The notes under the pieces were generated by a model, which saw only the letters and a program-made list of their open reading frames with translations, did no database searches and was not told the DNA's origin. From Pleurotus ostreatus/Saccharomyces cerevisiae fusant (taxonomy: Eukaryota; Opisthokonta): a DNA stretch of 26,816 bases. The position numbers were made by a program, and so were the translations under genes. Shown piece after piece: positions 1 through 9,285 of this stretch. The stretch covers positions 1-26,816 of the forward strand of contig JAMQCK010000350.1 in assembly GCA_024196135.1 (NCBI GenBank), read 5' to 3'. How positions within the stretch are numbered: the stretch's first letter is position 1; each line of letters opens with the position of its first letter.

Positions 1-361
1 CATTGGCGTACACCGAGCGGTGGCGCGCGGACCGCGTTGCGGGGACCCATGGGGAGGGCGGGGCCGGTATAGAAATTTAGAGTCGGGTAGCGTAGACCAC
101 GATCGATGGTGCGCCCGCCGATGGGTACCTCGGCGCGGCGGCTTGCGTGCGCCGTTTCTCGAGCACTCTCGAGTGAGCTGTGAGGGGGGGCACATGTACG
201 GTGACGCGCGCGGGGTCGGCTGACTTTCCTTTTCGGGGCATGGGTGGCGGCTGGATGTGATCCGGGCGATCGATGGTGCGGAGACGGACCATTGGGACTC
301 TGACTTATAAAAGTGCGACATGCAGTCGGCCCGCTCCTCAATCCCCCACGCCAACGAACAA
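1..361 (+). promoter_or_regulatory. Promoter region of the UDP-glucose 4-epimerase gene
   Basis: GC-rich stretch with no convincing coding sequence; its short open frames overlap on both strands and join to nothing. A good TATA box (TATAAAA) lies at 306-312, 50 bases before the epimerase start codon at 362. The 14-base word CGATCGATGGTGCG occurs twice in the same orientation, at 100-113 and 267-280, and could be a duplicated factor-binding site. Whatever lies to the left is outside the window. Confidence 0.6.
306..312 (+). promoter_or_regulatory. TATA box of the epimerase gene
   Basis: TATAAAA lies 50 bases upstream of the ATG at 362. A similar spacing between a TATA-like site and the chosen ATG is seen for the gene at 2278-3380, so the two support each other as start-codon evidence. 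Confidence 0.6.
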
Positions 362-1705
362 ATGGCTGCTACTCCTCTCAAGGTGCGCCCTCATCGCCCT
401 CCTCGCCGACACCGACACTGACGAGCCCCGCAGAATGTACTAGTGTCCGGCGGTGCGGGCTACATTGGTGCGTGGCGCGCTCACCCATGCCTGCTGCGGT
501 TGCTCACTCTTTCCCCTAGGCTCGCATGTTGTTTACGTCTTGCAAAAGACGCGCCGGTACAAGGTCATCTCCATCGACAACTACCACAACTCCCACCCCG
601 AGGCGTACAGACGCCTCGAGAAGATCGCACGCGACGAGCTGCCCCCCAACCCCAGCGCCCAGGACCTCGACTCTACCAAGATCGACTACTACGAGGCGGA
701 CCTCACGAATGAGGCCGCCGTTCGCAAGGTCTTTGAGAAGTATGGGAAGGGTGGCATATGGGGCGTGATCCACATCGCCGTACGCAGCACTCTACCCTTC
801 CGCGTCTCATGCTAACCGCGACCTCAGGCCTGGAAGGCAGTCGGCGAGTCAACCGAGATCCCGCTCACGTACTACCACAACAATGTCGCCGGCACGATCA
901 ACCTCATGCGCCTCATGGACGAATTCGACTGCACGCGCATCGTCTACTCATCCTCTGCCACCGTCTATGGCATCCCTCCCGACATCCCCATCCCCGAAAC
1001 CACCCGCATGCAAGCGCTCAGCCCCTATGGCAACACCAAGATCGTCTGCGAGAACATCATCAAGGATGTTTGTGCTGCGGAGCCGAAGCGTTGGCAGGCG
1101 CTATCACTTCGTTACTTCAAGTGAGCGATCAATCCCTTCACCCTTCATACAACCTCTGACAGCTTCCCAGCCCCGGTGGCGCACATCCCTCTGGCCTGAT
1201 CGGCGAAGACCCTGTCGGCAAGCCTCTCAACCTCCTCCCCATCCTCGCCCAGATGGCCGTCGGTCGTCTCCCGCCCGTACTCCAGGTCTTCGGCGACGAC
1301 TACCCGACCGAGGACGGCACCTGCGTCCGCGACTACATCCACGTCGTCGACCTCGCCGCCGGCCACCAGCTCGCGCTCGACGCCCTCTCAGAGGGCTCCA
1401 CGGTCTTCCCGCCCAACGCCGAGATCCGCTACAAGGAGTACAACCTCGGCAAGGGCCACGGCATGAGCGTGTACCAGATGGTCGAGGCGATGCGCAAGGC
1501 GACGGGCTTCGACTACAAGACGGAGGTCATCGGCAGGCGGCGCGGCGACGTGCCCAACCTGACCGCGGATCCCACGCTCGCGGAGAAGGAGCTCGGGTTC
1601 AAGGCGCCGCAGTCGCTCGAGACGATGTGCCGCGACCTCTGGAACTGGCAGAGCAAGAACCCGAATGGGTACGCGGACGCGGCGGAGAAGGAGGCGCAGC
1701 AGTGA
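362..1705 (+). CDS. UDP-glucose 4-epimerase (GAL10/GalE type, epimerase domain only)
   Basis: Interconverts UDP-glucose and UDP-galactose in the Leloir pathway, in the cytosol. Five exons: 362-382, 434-467, 520-779, 828-1120 and 1171-1705, giving 380 residues; all introns are GT-AG of 48-52 bases. The extended SDR family signs are all visible: NAD-binding GGAGYIG at residues 13-19, SSSATVYG with the catalytic Ser at about 148, and YxxxK as Y172-K176 (YGNTK). These are followed by [12 protein letters not shown] and the C-terminal [12 protein letters not shown] segment typical of GalE. The length matches stand-alone epimerases. There is no C-terminal mutarotase domain such as the one fused in budding-yeast Gal10. 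The reading frame is intact. A TATA box at 306-312 fits the start chosen. It is convergent with the next gene, with about 570 bases between the stop codons. Confidence 0.95.
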
Positions 1706-2277
1706 GCGCCATCAGCGCATCAGACCGCAGCGGCGGCGAGGCGCGCCTGCTGGCTGTCGCTGCGATGGATTATGGAAAAGGACAGGAAGAAGACAAACAT
1801 GTTGGCCGCTTACCCTGAGGGCCTTGTAGGACACTAATTTCCCTTCATCTTTTCTTTCCTCTTTCCTACTACTACTTCAGGTAGAGCTGACGCTTCCGGA
1901 GCGCCCAGCTCTTACCGCACATCACTAGTATATGGTCGCCTTTTATTACGAACTGAATGTCAATGATGTATGATAGACGCGCAGTCCGATGAGCTACACT
2001 GGCAGTGGACGTAGAGCCGTGTGTAGAAATGTAGATGCTCGACATAATTTATTCTATGTATCGTCCAGTCGTTCGTGTTGCATGCGCGATGAGCAAAGGC
2101 GACCGTGTTTGATGTAAGTTACGTTTACTGGACCCCACTAGACAATATGGGTGAGGCTAGCCTAAACCTCAAGCTTCAACTGTGACAGTCACACCCAAGG
2201 CTCCGCAGGAGACGACTTGCCTGGCGCTTGATCCAGCAGACCCAGATGCTGACAACGAGAGGACGCCGTATCCGCTT
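1706..2277. other. Convergent 3' intergenic region
   Basis: This stretch separates two genes that end toward each other. It is AT-richer than the flanking coding sequence and should hold both 3' untranslated regions and poly(A) sites. I see no gene or repeat here. A minus-strand open frame reaching down to 2169 is the wrong frame of the third exon of the next gene. Confidence 0.5.
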
Positions 2278-3380
2278 TCAACCATGTAAGTCTGCCGCAG
2301 GAGCACTGCTCGCCCGACCATCCTGGTAAGAAAGCTCGATGAACGCAGATACCGCATGGACCGCCCAGGACTCGTCGCTGCTGATCTTGGAGAGTGTCTT
2401 GAAGATGACTTGGAAGATGTTCTGCATGAAGAGCGTCGTCGGGTTCTCATCCATATCGAGATTCGCCGTTCGTTGCATCACTCGCTTCTGCAAGATGGCC
2501 AGTTCTGCGTGAGATGGCAGATAGTACCGCGACACTTGCTCACCTTTAGGACGTCGATTGCCCAGGTTCCCCCAAAGGTGACGGGGTCGCGGATCAGTTC
2601 AGACATGTCTGTTTGCACCATGAACGCGAAGTCGGGCCAGAAGGAGAAGCGCGCCATCGCCCCAGGTACTTGCAAGTAGGACGCGGTTGGCTGCAAAGCG
2701 GGCTTTAGTCACGTTTCAGGGGATGTCGCTGGCCTACTTACCCTCGACTCGCCATTGCTCGACAGGTGCTGCATCAAGCCAGCGAGCAGGATATTCCAGT
2801 AATGCTTGGCGTCCTGGCCGCTGGCGAATACGATACCCCAGTCAGGCGGAATCGCATTGGTGCTCTGTCCCTCGAATACGGAGCGAAGACCGTCAAAGTC
2901 CATATCGTGAGCCGCGAACCATTCCCGGACGCGTCTGTGTTGCGCTGTGGGCAAATTCTTGACTGGTTTCGACTTGCTGAATCGCTCGACGTTCGTGTAG
3001 TAGCGGAGCCAGTAGTTCGCGAATGCCTCGGGGAACCTATGCACTTCGACCTTGTAGAACTCATCTTCCAGGTTGTATGGGAGGCTGAACTCGAAGTGCA
3101 CGACTGCGCAGAAGGCGTGCCACTCAGCCGTGAGCACGAAGACCGTATACGCGTCGTGGTCGGTGAGGCCGAGTTGGTCAAGCTGAGTAAGGGCGGGGAT
3201 GAAGAGGTAGCGCATCCACTCGTTGTAGACGGCGGCTTCTCTGCCAAGAGACTTGAAGTCTTCTTTGGCGGAGGCGGGCAGCTCGGAAGGGGAGGACGAG
3301 GATGACTGGGGGAAGACGCGGAATGCATATTTGGAGCGGGGCCGGCGGACCTGGAAGGGCTCGGGGTCGCAGACGACCAT
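2278..3380 (-). CDS. Protein of an unrecognised fungal family (family X), copy 1
   Basis: Three exons on the minus strand, 3380-2742, 2690-2544 and 2487-2278, give 331 residues. I do not recognise the family. The best evidence that it is real is the paralogue at 18950-20021: both share an N-terminal AAVYNEWMR motif, an aromatic-rich central domain, and a C-terminal RDP(V/I)T.GG block followed by a helical tail, with introns at the same places. No signal peptide, strong membrane segment or catalytic motif is evident, so it is probably a soluble helical protein. The start at 3380 (MVVCDPEP) is preferred over the in-frame ATG at 3422 because a TATA-like site at 3435-3440 would leave almost no leader for the latter. 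A tempting 30-base intron in the last exon is rejected because the paralogue reads through there. Function unknown. Confidence 0.8.
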
Positions 3381-3434
3381 AGGGGGAAGGGGCAGGCAGG
3401 GGCGAGAGAGTGACCACAGCATGGGTCACTCACC

Positions 3435-3440
3435 TATATA
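3435..3440 (-). promoter_or_regulatory. TATA-like box of family X copy 1
   Basis: TATATA lies 55 bases upstream of the ATG at 3380 on the minus strand, the same spacing as in the epimerase promoter. This decides the choice of start codon. Confidence 0.45.
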
Positions 3441-3652
3441 TGGGCCCGAGCCTGCCAGTGGTCTTTGCACTCGCGTGAATAGTCATGGCCATGGCACCTG
3501 CCTTGGCCAGGATATGCGGTGGGAAGGCGCTGCGATCATACCGCAGTACAGCAATGCATACTCGTTGTTCTTGAGCAGCAGAACGAGATGAGATGCGCTC
3601 TTGACTGTGCTTTGGCCATACGTTTGTGATCGCTGTTCGGTGCAAGGTCATA

Positions 3653-3794
3653 AGAGTCTGTTCAGCTGCCCTCGGGTTAGAGCCAAGGTTAAAACCTTTG
3701 CGAGGTTTTCGCTGGGTTTCCGAATACGGTGGTCGGACCGTGCGCCCGACGACAGCGTGATCTGTCGCGTGCTTCGGCTTGTTCCGCGACGCGT
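3653..3794 (+). repeat. Left arm of the foldback element
   Basis: 142 bases that are the reverse complement of 3936-4077 except at 3672, 3780 and 3787. All three differences are C/T transitions when both arms are read in the same sense. Confidence 0.9.
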
Positions 3795-3935
3795 CCATCG
3801 CGACTACCCTGTCAGTTATTTGCACCGAAACCAGATGGAAGAGTAGGGCTCAGACTAAGGGAAACAGAGATGTGCTCTAAATGTGCTAATTTTGATGAGA
3901 AGTAACATAGTGAAGGCAGCCACCGCACGCGGCGC

Positions 3936-4077
3936 ACGCGTCACGGAACGAGCCGAAGCACGCGACAGATCACGCTGTCGTCGGGCGCACGGTCCGACCA
4001 CCGTATTCGGAAACCCAGCGAAAACCTCGCAAAGGTTTTAACCTTGGCTCTAACCCGGGGGCAGCTGAACAGACTCT
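3936..4077 (-). repeat. Right arm of the foldback element
   Basis: Inverted partner of 3653-3794. Beyond its inner end at 3936 the similarity stops abruptly. Confidence 0.9.
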
Positions 4078-4242
4078 AAAGGGACAAACATGTTGTCACG
4101 TCACGCATGACCACCGCCTAGCCTTTCGTTCACCTCACCTCCCGCGAAGGACCCATGTGCAGAAGTCGGGGTTGAGTGTATTAGTAGAATAGTACTATGC
4201 GTAAGTAATAATGATAGATGCGTTTAGTGTAGATGCCCCCCT

Positions 4243-6415
4243 CTAGAAGGCGCCCTTCTGGTTCTTCATCCGCTCGCGCGTCTTCGGGTCGAGGATGCGC
4301 TTGCGCAAGCGGACAGTGCTCGGTGTCGCCTCGACCATCTCGTCCTCGTTCATGTACGCGACGAGTTCCTCCAGACCCATGACGCGTGGCGCGCTCAGGA
4401 CGATCTTCTCGTCGGCGCCGGCCGCGCGGATGTTCGTGAGCTGCTTCTTGATGCAGGGGTTGAGGTAGAGATCGCTGCCTGCGCGGTTGCATTCGCCGAT
4501 GACCATGCCGGGGTAGACCGCGGTCTGCGGGTGGATGAAGAGGATACCGCGCGCCTGCAGCGGCTGCATCGCATACCCGCTCGACTCGCCCGCCGCCATC
4601 GAGATGAGCGAGCCGTTGCGCGAGGTGCCGAACGGCCCAAAGTGCGGCGCGTACTTGAGGAAGGTGTGGTTCAGCGTGCCCTCGCCGCGGACGTCGTTCT
4701 TGAACTCGCCGGCCATGTAGCCGATGAGGCCGCGCGCGGGGATGTCGATGACGACCTTGACCCAGCCGTCGGAGAGGCCGGCCTCGCCGCCGGAGTGGTA
4801 TGAGACCATCTCGCCCTTGCGCATGGTGAGCTGCTGAATGACGGTGCCGGAGGCTTCCTCGCGCATGACAACCTCGCAGCGCTCGACGGGCTCGAGCCAG
4901 CCGCCCTTGTTGTCGGGGTCGGGGAGGAGGACGGGCTTGGGCGGGCCGATGAGGAATTCGAAGCCTTCGCGGCGGAGGGTCTCGAAGAGGATGCCAAGGT
5001 GGAGAACGCCACGTCCGCGAAGCTCGATTGCTTCGGAGGTAGGGCCGGGGAGGACTTTGAGGGCGACGTTGGTCTCAGCTTCCTTGTAGATGCGCTCCTT
5101 GATGACTTGCGACGTGAGCTTAGAGCCGTCTTGGCCAGCGAGGGGACCGTCGTTGGGGTAGATGATCGTGGAGATGGTCGGCGGGTCGATAGGCGTCGTC
5201 TGCAAGTCGTTAGCTACGCACTGTAGGAAGCAACGAAGTATGCACACCTCGATAGCCTTAGGACCGTCCGCTCCCCAACCTTCCGGGTGCACCAGCGTAA
5301 CATTGACCGCGCCTCCCTTGATCCCGGCAATGCTGACAATCTCGCCCGCAGCGGCTGACTCGCGCTCAACCTTCTGCATCCCGCCCATACTCGTCATCAG
5401 CTTCTTGACCTTGCCTTCGCCGACCTTCTGCCCAGTCTCGCTGTCCAAAGCCCAGAGCGTGTCGCCAACGCTGACCGTACCAGACTGGACGCGTCCAAGG
5501 AACATGTTGCCGACGTACGAGTCCGCCTCAATCTGGACGATGAGCATAGAGAAGGGTCCTGAGCGATCGAGGTGAGTTGGCGCAGGGAGATAGTCGATGA
5601 CGGTTTCCAAGAGGTGGGACATGGGCTTCTTCTCCTCGACGGGGAATGAGCTGGTGACCCAGCCTTCCTTAGCCGAGGAGTACAGGACCGGATACTCAAT
5701 CTGCTCGTCGGAGGCTTCCAGGGTAGCAAAGAGATCGAAGAGGTCCGCTTCTACTTGGTCCGGGCGAGATGAAGGACGGTCAGCCTTGTTCAGCACGACC
5801 GCGACCCTGCGAAGACGTTAGCGGAGGTCCAACGGAATGTATAGCGGGACGTACTTAATACCACGCTTGATAGCCTTGTCCAGCACGAACCGGGTCTGTG
5901 TCATGGGTCCCTCCGTCGCGTCCACGAGCAGTACGACACCGTCCACCATGCTCATAATCCGCTCGACTTCACCACCGAAGTCCGCATGTCCGGGTGTGTC
6001 GACGATGTTGACGAGAATGGGGGACTTGGTCTTCTCAGTCACATAGGTGATTGAGGTCGTCTTAGAAAGGATAGTAATGCCGCGCTCGCGCTCCAGAGTG
6101 TTTGAATCCATGACCCGGTCCGTCCCCGCATCCGCTTGCTCCCATGTCGTCCCGCAGCGAAGAAGCTGGTCTACAAGAGTCGTCTTTCCGTGATCGACTA
6201 TGTCCTATTGTCAGCAAAAGACCTATGAGAGTATGCAAAGCAGACGCACCGTGCGCAATGATAGCAATGTTCCGTATGTTCTCCAGCGCGGGTGCCGCGG
6301 TCGCGTACGTTCTCCGTGAGCGAGCGACATTAACGAAGGCCGACTTCAGGGCATAGGGCGAGTCAAAGACAGGTTTGAGGGCAGCACGTCGACAGACCGC
6401 AAGCCATGGGAGCAT
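4243..6415 (-). CDS. TypA/BipA-like translational GTPase, probably mitochondrial
   Basis: Ribosome-associated GTPase of the EF-G/BipA family. Four exons, 6415-6250, 6197-5855, 5806-5248 and 5199-4243, give 674 residues. The G motifs are complete: AHVDHGKT at 54-61 (split by intron 1), ERGITI at 93-98, DTPGH at 122-126, NKAD at 176-179, and an SSAK G5 motif a little further on. Then follow the beta-barrel domain, the EF-G-like domains with [17 protein letters not shown], and the BipA-specific C-terminal region ([36 protein letters not shown]). Bacterial TypA has about 600 residues. The extra 45 or so at the N-terminus are rich in Arg, Ala and Ser with almost no acidic residues ([10 protein letters not shown]...[10 protein letters not shown]), like a mitochondrial presequence. 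All introns keep frame. The start is the first ATG giving this presequence. Confidence 0.93.
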
Positions 6416-6691
6416 CACAGCGAACGACGGTGACCGTTGGCGCCTAAGTCGAAGTTTTGCCCGGGCGGAAGCTTTCCAAGCGTCGCGGCCCGGGTATCGG
6501 TCGGTGTCACCGGTGTTTGCCGACTGTTCAACTCCAGTCTCCAGTCTTTCAAAAGCAAGTCCGAAAGCATTACAATCATATTTAGAGTCAGTAGAGGCAG
6601 AGAACAGGGTTTGATATTGAATCATATATCGCGAGGGTCATAATACAGCGTCATGAACGTCGTAGTCGTTCTCGTCACTCCTTCGCACCTA

Positions 6692-8495
6692 TCAATCCAT
6701 CTCTCCATGCGCGTCGTCGTAGCTCATGCTATTGACCTCCGAGAACATGATATTCTGCTCTTGCGCGCGCTGTCGCGCAACTGCAACCGGTACTCGAAAA
6801 TCGATGTCGGATAGACCCTGCAGGCTCGGTGTAGTCGTATGATAGGACGATGTGTGGGTACCTGGACGAACGGAGCGGATGTTGAGGAGAATTCTGTACC
6901 AAACGTAAGGGAAAGACTGGGTACTTGAGGATGGATGCTCACCGAGAGCCAACTGTGACCTGTAAGGAACGCATTACGCTAGCATGCCCGGTCAGCTATG
7001 AACTGAGGGCGCACGTCCAAGCCACCAACCTCGTAACGATGTACGACAGGGAGTTCGGCGCCAGGATCCAGACGAGCAGATTTGCAATTGAGATGCCTGA
7101 GCGCCGTTAGCGAAGAGTCGATGTTTTTATGAAGGTGAGGCTTACACATGACAACTAAAAAGCAATAGGAGTGTTATAGCAGCGGTAACGACGGGCACGC
7201 ATCGCTCACCAATGTAGTAGACGAACCCTGAAATTGTACCGTCAGCAGACTGCGGCATGGTCTGACGAAGTGGCTGCGCACCATCTCTATAGAATATCTG
7301 TACCAGCTTCGAGTGGTTCGTCATTCCAACGACTAGCGAGCGCGTGAGCGGATAGTATATAGGCCACAAAATGAGAGACCTGAGCTCTGCATTTTCCGAA
7401 ACGTGAGTACAAAAATGGCTTCATTGGCGCTTGTCAGTCTTATATTCGTGGACGGGAAATTGCTGACATTCACCTGTCTCGATGAAAAAGAAAGGGATCC
7501 AGAACGCCGTGAGGAGGTGCCGGCAGATCGGCAGTGAGCAGTTGGCAATACAGCCGACCTGGACCGGAGGAGGGAATGTGGGGTTTTGAACTGGAAAGAT
7601 GTTAGCGTATCCTGCGAACGCCGGCGGATGGCAGCGCACTCTCGATGACATTCAGACGGAGGTACAGATTGACGCCTCCCATCGTCGCAGCGCTGATCTG
7701 TCGACTGATCAGCGTCAGATATCAGACATAAACGATGGGTCTTACGATACATAGAAAGCTCAGGAGTGCCAGGAGCGCCTTTGACCGGTAAAGGGCGTAC
7801 GTGCGGAGGACCAGAATGACTGGAATCGTTGGTCTGCCATCCTTGCACGCAGTATATATGATTTGCGTACATTCGACCGACGTCAGCGAGATTATGCCTA
7901 GCATGGTTGGCGGAAGGTAGGCACGCTTGCAACTGGAGAAGCGTAAGGGGTATCGGATATCAGCGCTATGTGCGATGACTTACAACTAGGCAGAGTGCAT
8001 CAGTTACGAACGGAATAGATGTCGATGCGATACTCACCTCAAGGGATACGTATGGTGCCAGTTGGTCTGTCGTAGCAGTAAGCAATCATGCGCCCCTCTA
8101 TCAGGGATACTTACAGTAGAGATCACACGTGAAAAGGATCGGAGCCACGTAACGATTCACAAGAAAGAGATATTTTCCTATGGAACGCCTTCCAGACCAG
8201 ATTGTCGCTATCTGGTAGTGCGCTTCAGCATTTCGAGCAGCCTGATTAGGTTTTGCTTCGCTTACCTCCTCCGGTAGGGTCAAGAGCATATCATAAAGCA
8301 TGATGGTCATTGACGCGACTGGCCCCGATAGTCAGTCGTGCGCCTCCGAGACGCTCTATAGAACGCACCATACGTGTACTGGAAGGTGTAATGTGTGAGT
8401 AGTGGGCTCTTTCGCTGCCTGTAGCGCGAAAAGGTCACCTTCGAATCCTGTACATTTGTGAGCGCAACAAAGACAGGCCCAAGGTCGAGAGACAT
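6692..8495 (-). CDS. DUF6533-type seven-helix membrane protein (17 exons)
   Basis: Integral membrane protein of the agaricomycete DUF6533 group; the function of the family is not known. My model has 17 exons and 326 residues. The N-terminus reads VASMTIMLYDMLLTLPEE, IWSGRRSIGKYLFLVNRY, then EFILVLRTYALY, the family's hallmark segments. It is followed by GCIAN...AFWIPFFFIETAIFVLTF, IFYRDGFVYYIVVMCISIANLL and SRILLNIRS. Hydrophobic helices alternate with short loops throughout, with a Ser/Glu/Asp-rich tail. Key exons: exon 1 8495-8439, exon 2 8378-8369 (10 bases), exon 6 7985-7984 (2 bases), exon 14 7154-7146 (9 bases) and exon 17 6893-6692. Every junction keeps frame. It is divergent from the first P450. 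The identification is sure; the tiny exons need transcript support. Confidence 0.85.
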
Positions 8496-9285
8496 GGCTG
8501 TGGATGGTCCCTCGGTCTAGCGGGGGATCCGGAGAGCTTTAAGTTGATTCAAGACGAGCTAATCATATTCTATGTTGCCCGCTGAATGCTGTCTGAGGTG
8601 CTAGCGTTGTCGAGCCGGCGGACCGCCTGATCAGAGATAGAAAGGCGCTACGAGCGCAAAGATGCTAGATTAGATAGAGATATCGAAGAGATGGGTGGCG
8701 TCGGGGCGCCCCGCTCTTAGACGATGAGGAGAGATGGCGCGTAGATCTGCGAGGGAGGGCGGTGGCTTCTACTCAAGATACTCCGAATGCGGCGTCGCGC
8801 GGAGGTCATCTTGACAACCAAACATCAGCGAAGCATTAGAGAGAACCTATGTGTGTGACACGAAGCCGCTGCGCTGCAAGGACCAGAGGGAGGCGGATGG
8901 AAGCCATCCCGTGGATGATGGAAGAGTTCAACCTCGGCTTTCGCCGACCTTTGAATTTCCACGTGTCACGTATGTGATTGATCCGGAACGCGGACATCCT
9001 GTCTCGATCCCGCGCTCATCTCGCGCCCAACCTCATCATGCACCAACCTTCCAGGAGGCACTGTCGTTGTTCGCTCGCATTCAGATTCTGCAAGTTCATC
9101 GCGATGTCTGTAGCAGGTATTCATCAAGCTATGCTATGCAGTGTCGCGGTACTCGCGTTCGTACACCCGGCCTATCGCAGCGTTGGCGAGGCGAATGAAT
9201 CTGTCTGATATCAACAGTATGGTGATGAGGCGGAAGAGACATAAGCTCTCAAGCTTCAACTGGCTGCTCTCTTGTTTAGCTCAAC
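8496..9285. promoter_or_regulatory. Divergent promoter region, DUF6533 gene / P450 1
   Basis: About 790 bases separate the two divergent start codons at 8495 and 9286. The open frames in it do not join to either gene and lack recognisable protein features. A CACGTG E-box-like palindrome followed by CACGT lies at 8960-8971. No clear TATA box is visible for either gene. Confidence 0.4.

Larger units (their letters stand above)
3651..4079. mobile_element. Foldback MITE, possibly PIF/Harbinger (Tourist) type
   Basis: Two long inverted arms, 3653-3794 and 3936-4077, match over 142 bases with three differences and enclose a spacer of about 141 bases. The pairing was checked base by base (paired positions sum to 7730). 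The outermost arm sequence begins GAGTCTGTTCAGCTGCC on both ends and is flanked by TAA at 3651-3653 and at 4077-4079. A 3-bp TWA target duplication is the known signature of PIF/Harbinger elements. The element has no coding capacity. It sits in the intergenic space between the 3' end of the TypA-like gene and the promoter of family X copy 1, about 210 bases above that gene's TATA site. The inverted repeat is certain; the superfamily is an inference from the 3-bp duplication. Confidence 0.8.

Noticed and set aside
1..300. Short open frames on both strands at the left edge as genes
   Set aside because: GC-rich overlapping frames with no domains, in the promoter of the epimerase gene.
2323..2352. 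A 30-base GT...AG stretch in the last exon of family X copy 1 as an intron
   Set aside because: Too short for this genome, and the paralogue aligns straight through (AVHAVSAF against EQAVCVF).
3381..3422. Upstream in-frame ATG at 3422 as the start of family X copy 1
   Set aside because: It lies about 13 bases from the TATA-like site, so it would have no room for a leader; 3380 gives normal spacing.
3430..3846. Open frames on both strands across the foldback element
   Set aside because: They run across the arm and spacer without coding bias and are explained by the inverted repeat.
7386..7440. Apparent frameshift in the DUF6533 gene after FFFIET
   Set aside because: Using the next AG downstream (intron of 55 bases) restores the frame and gives IETAIFVLTF, the expected helix.
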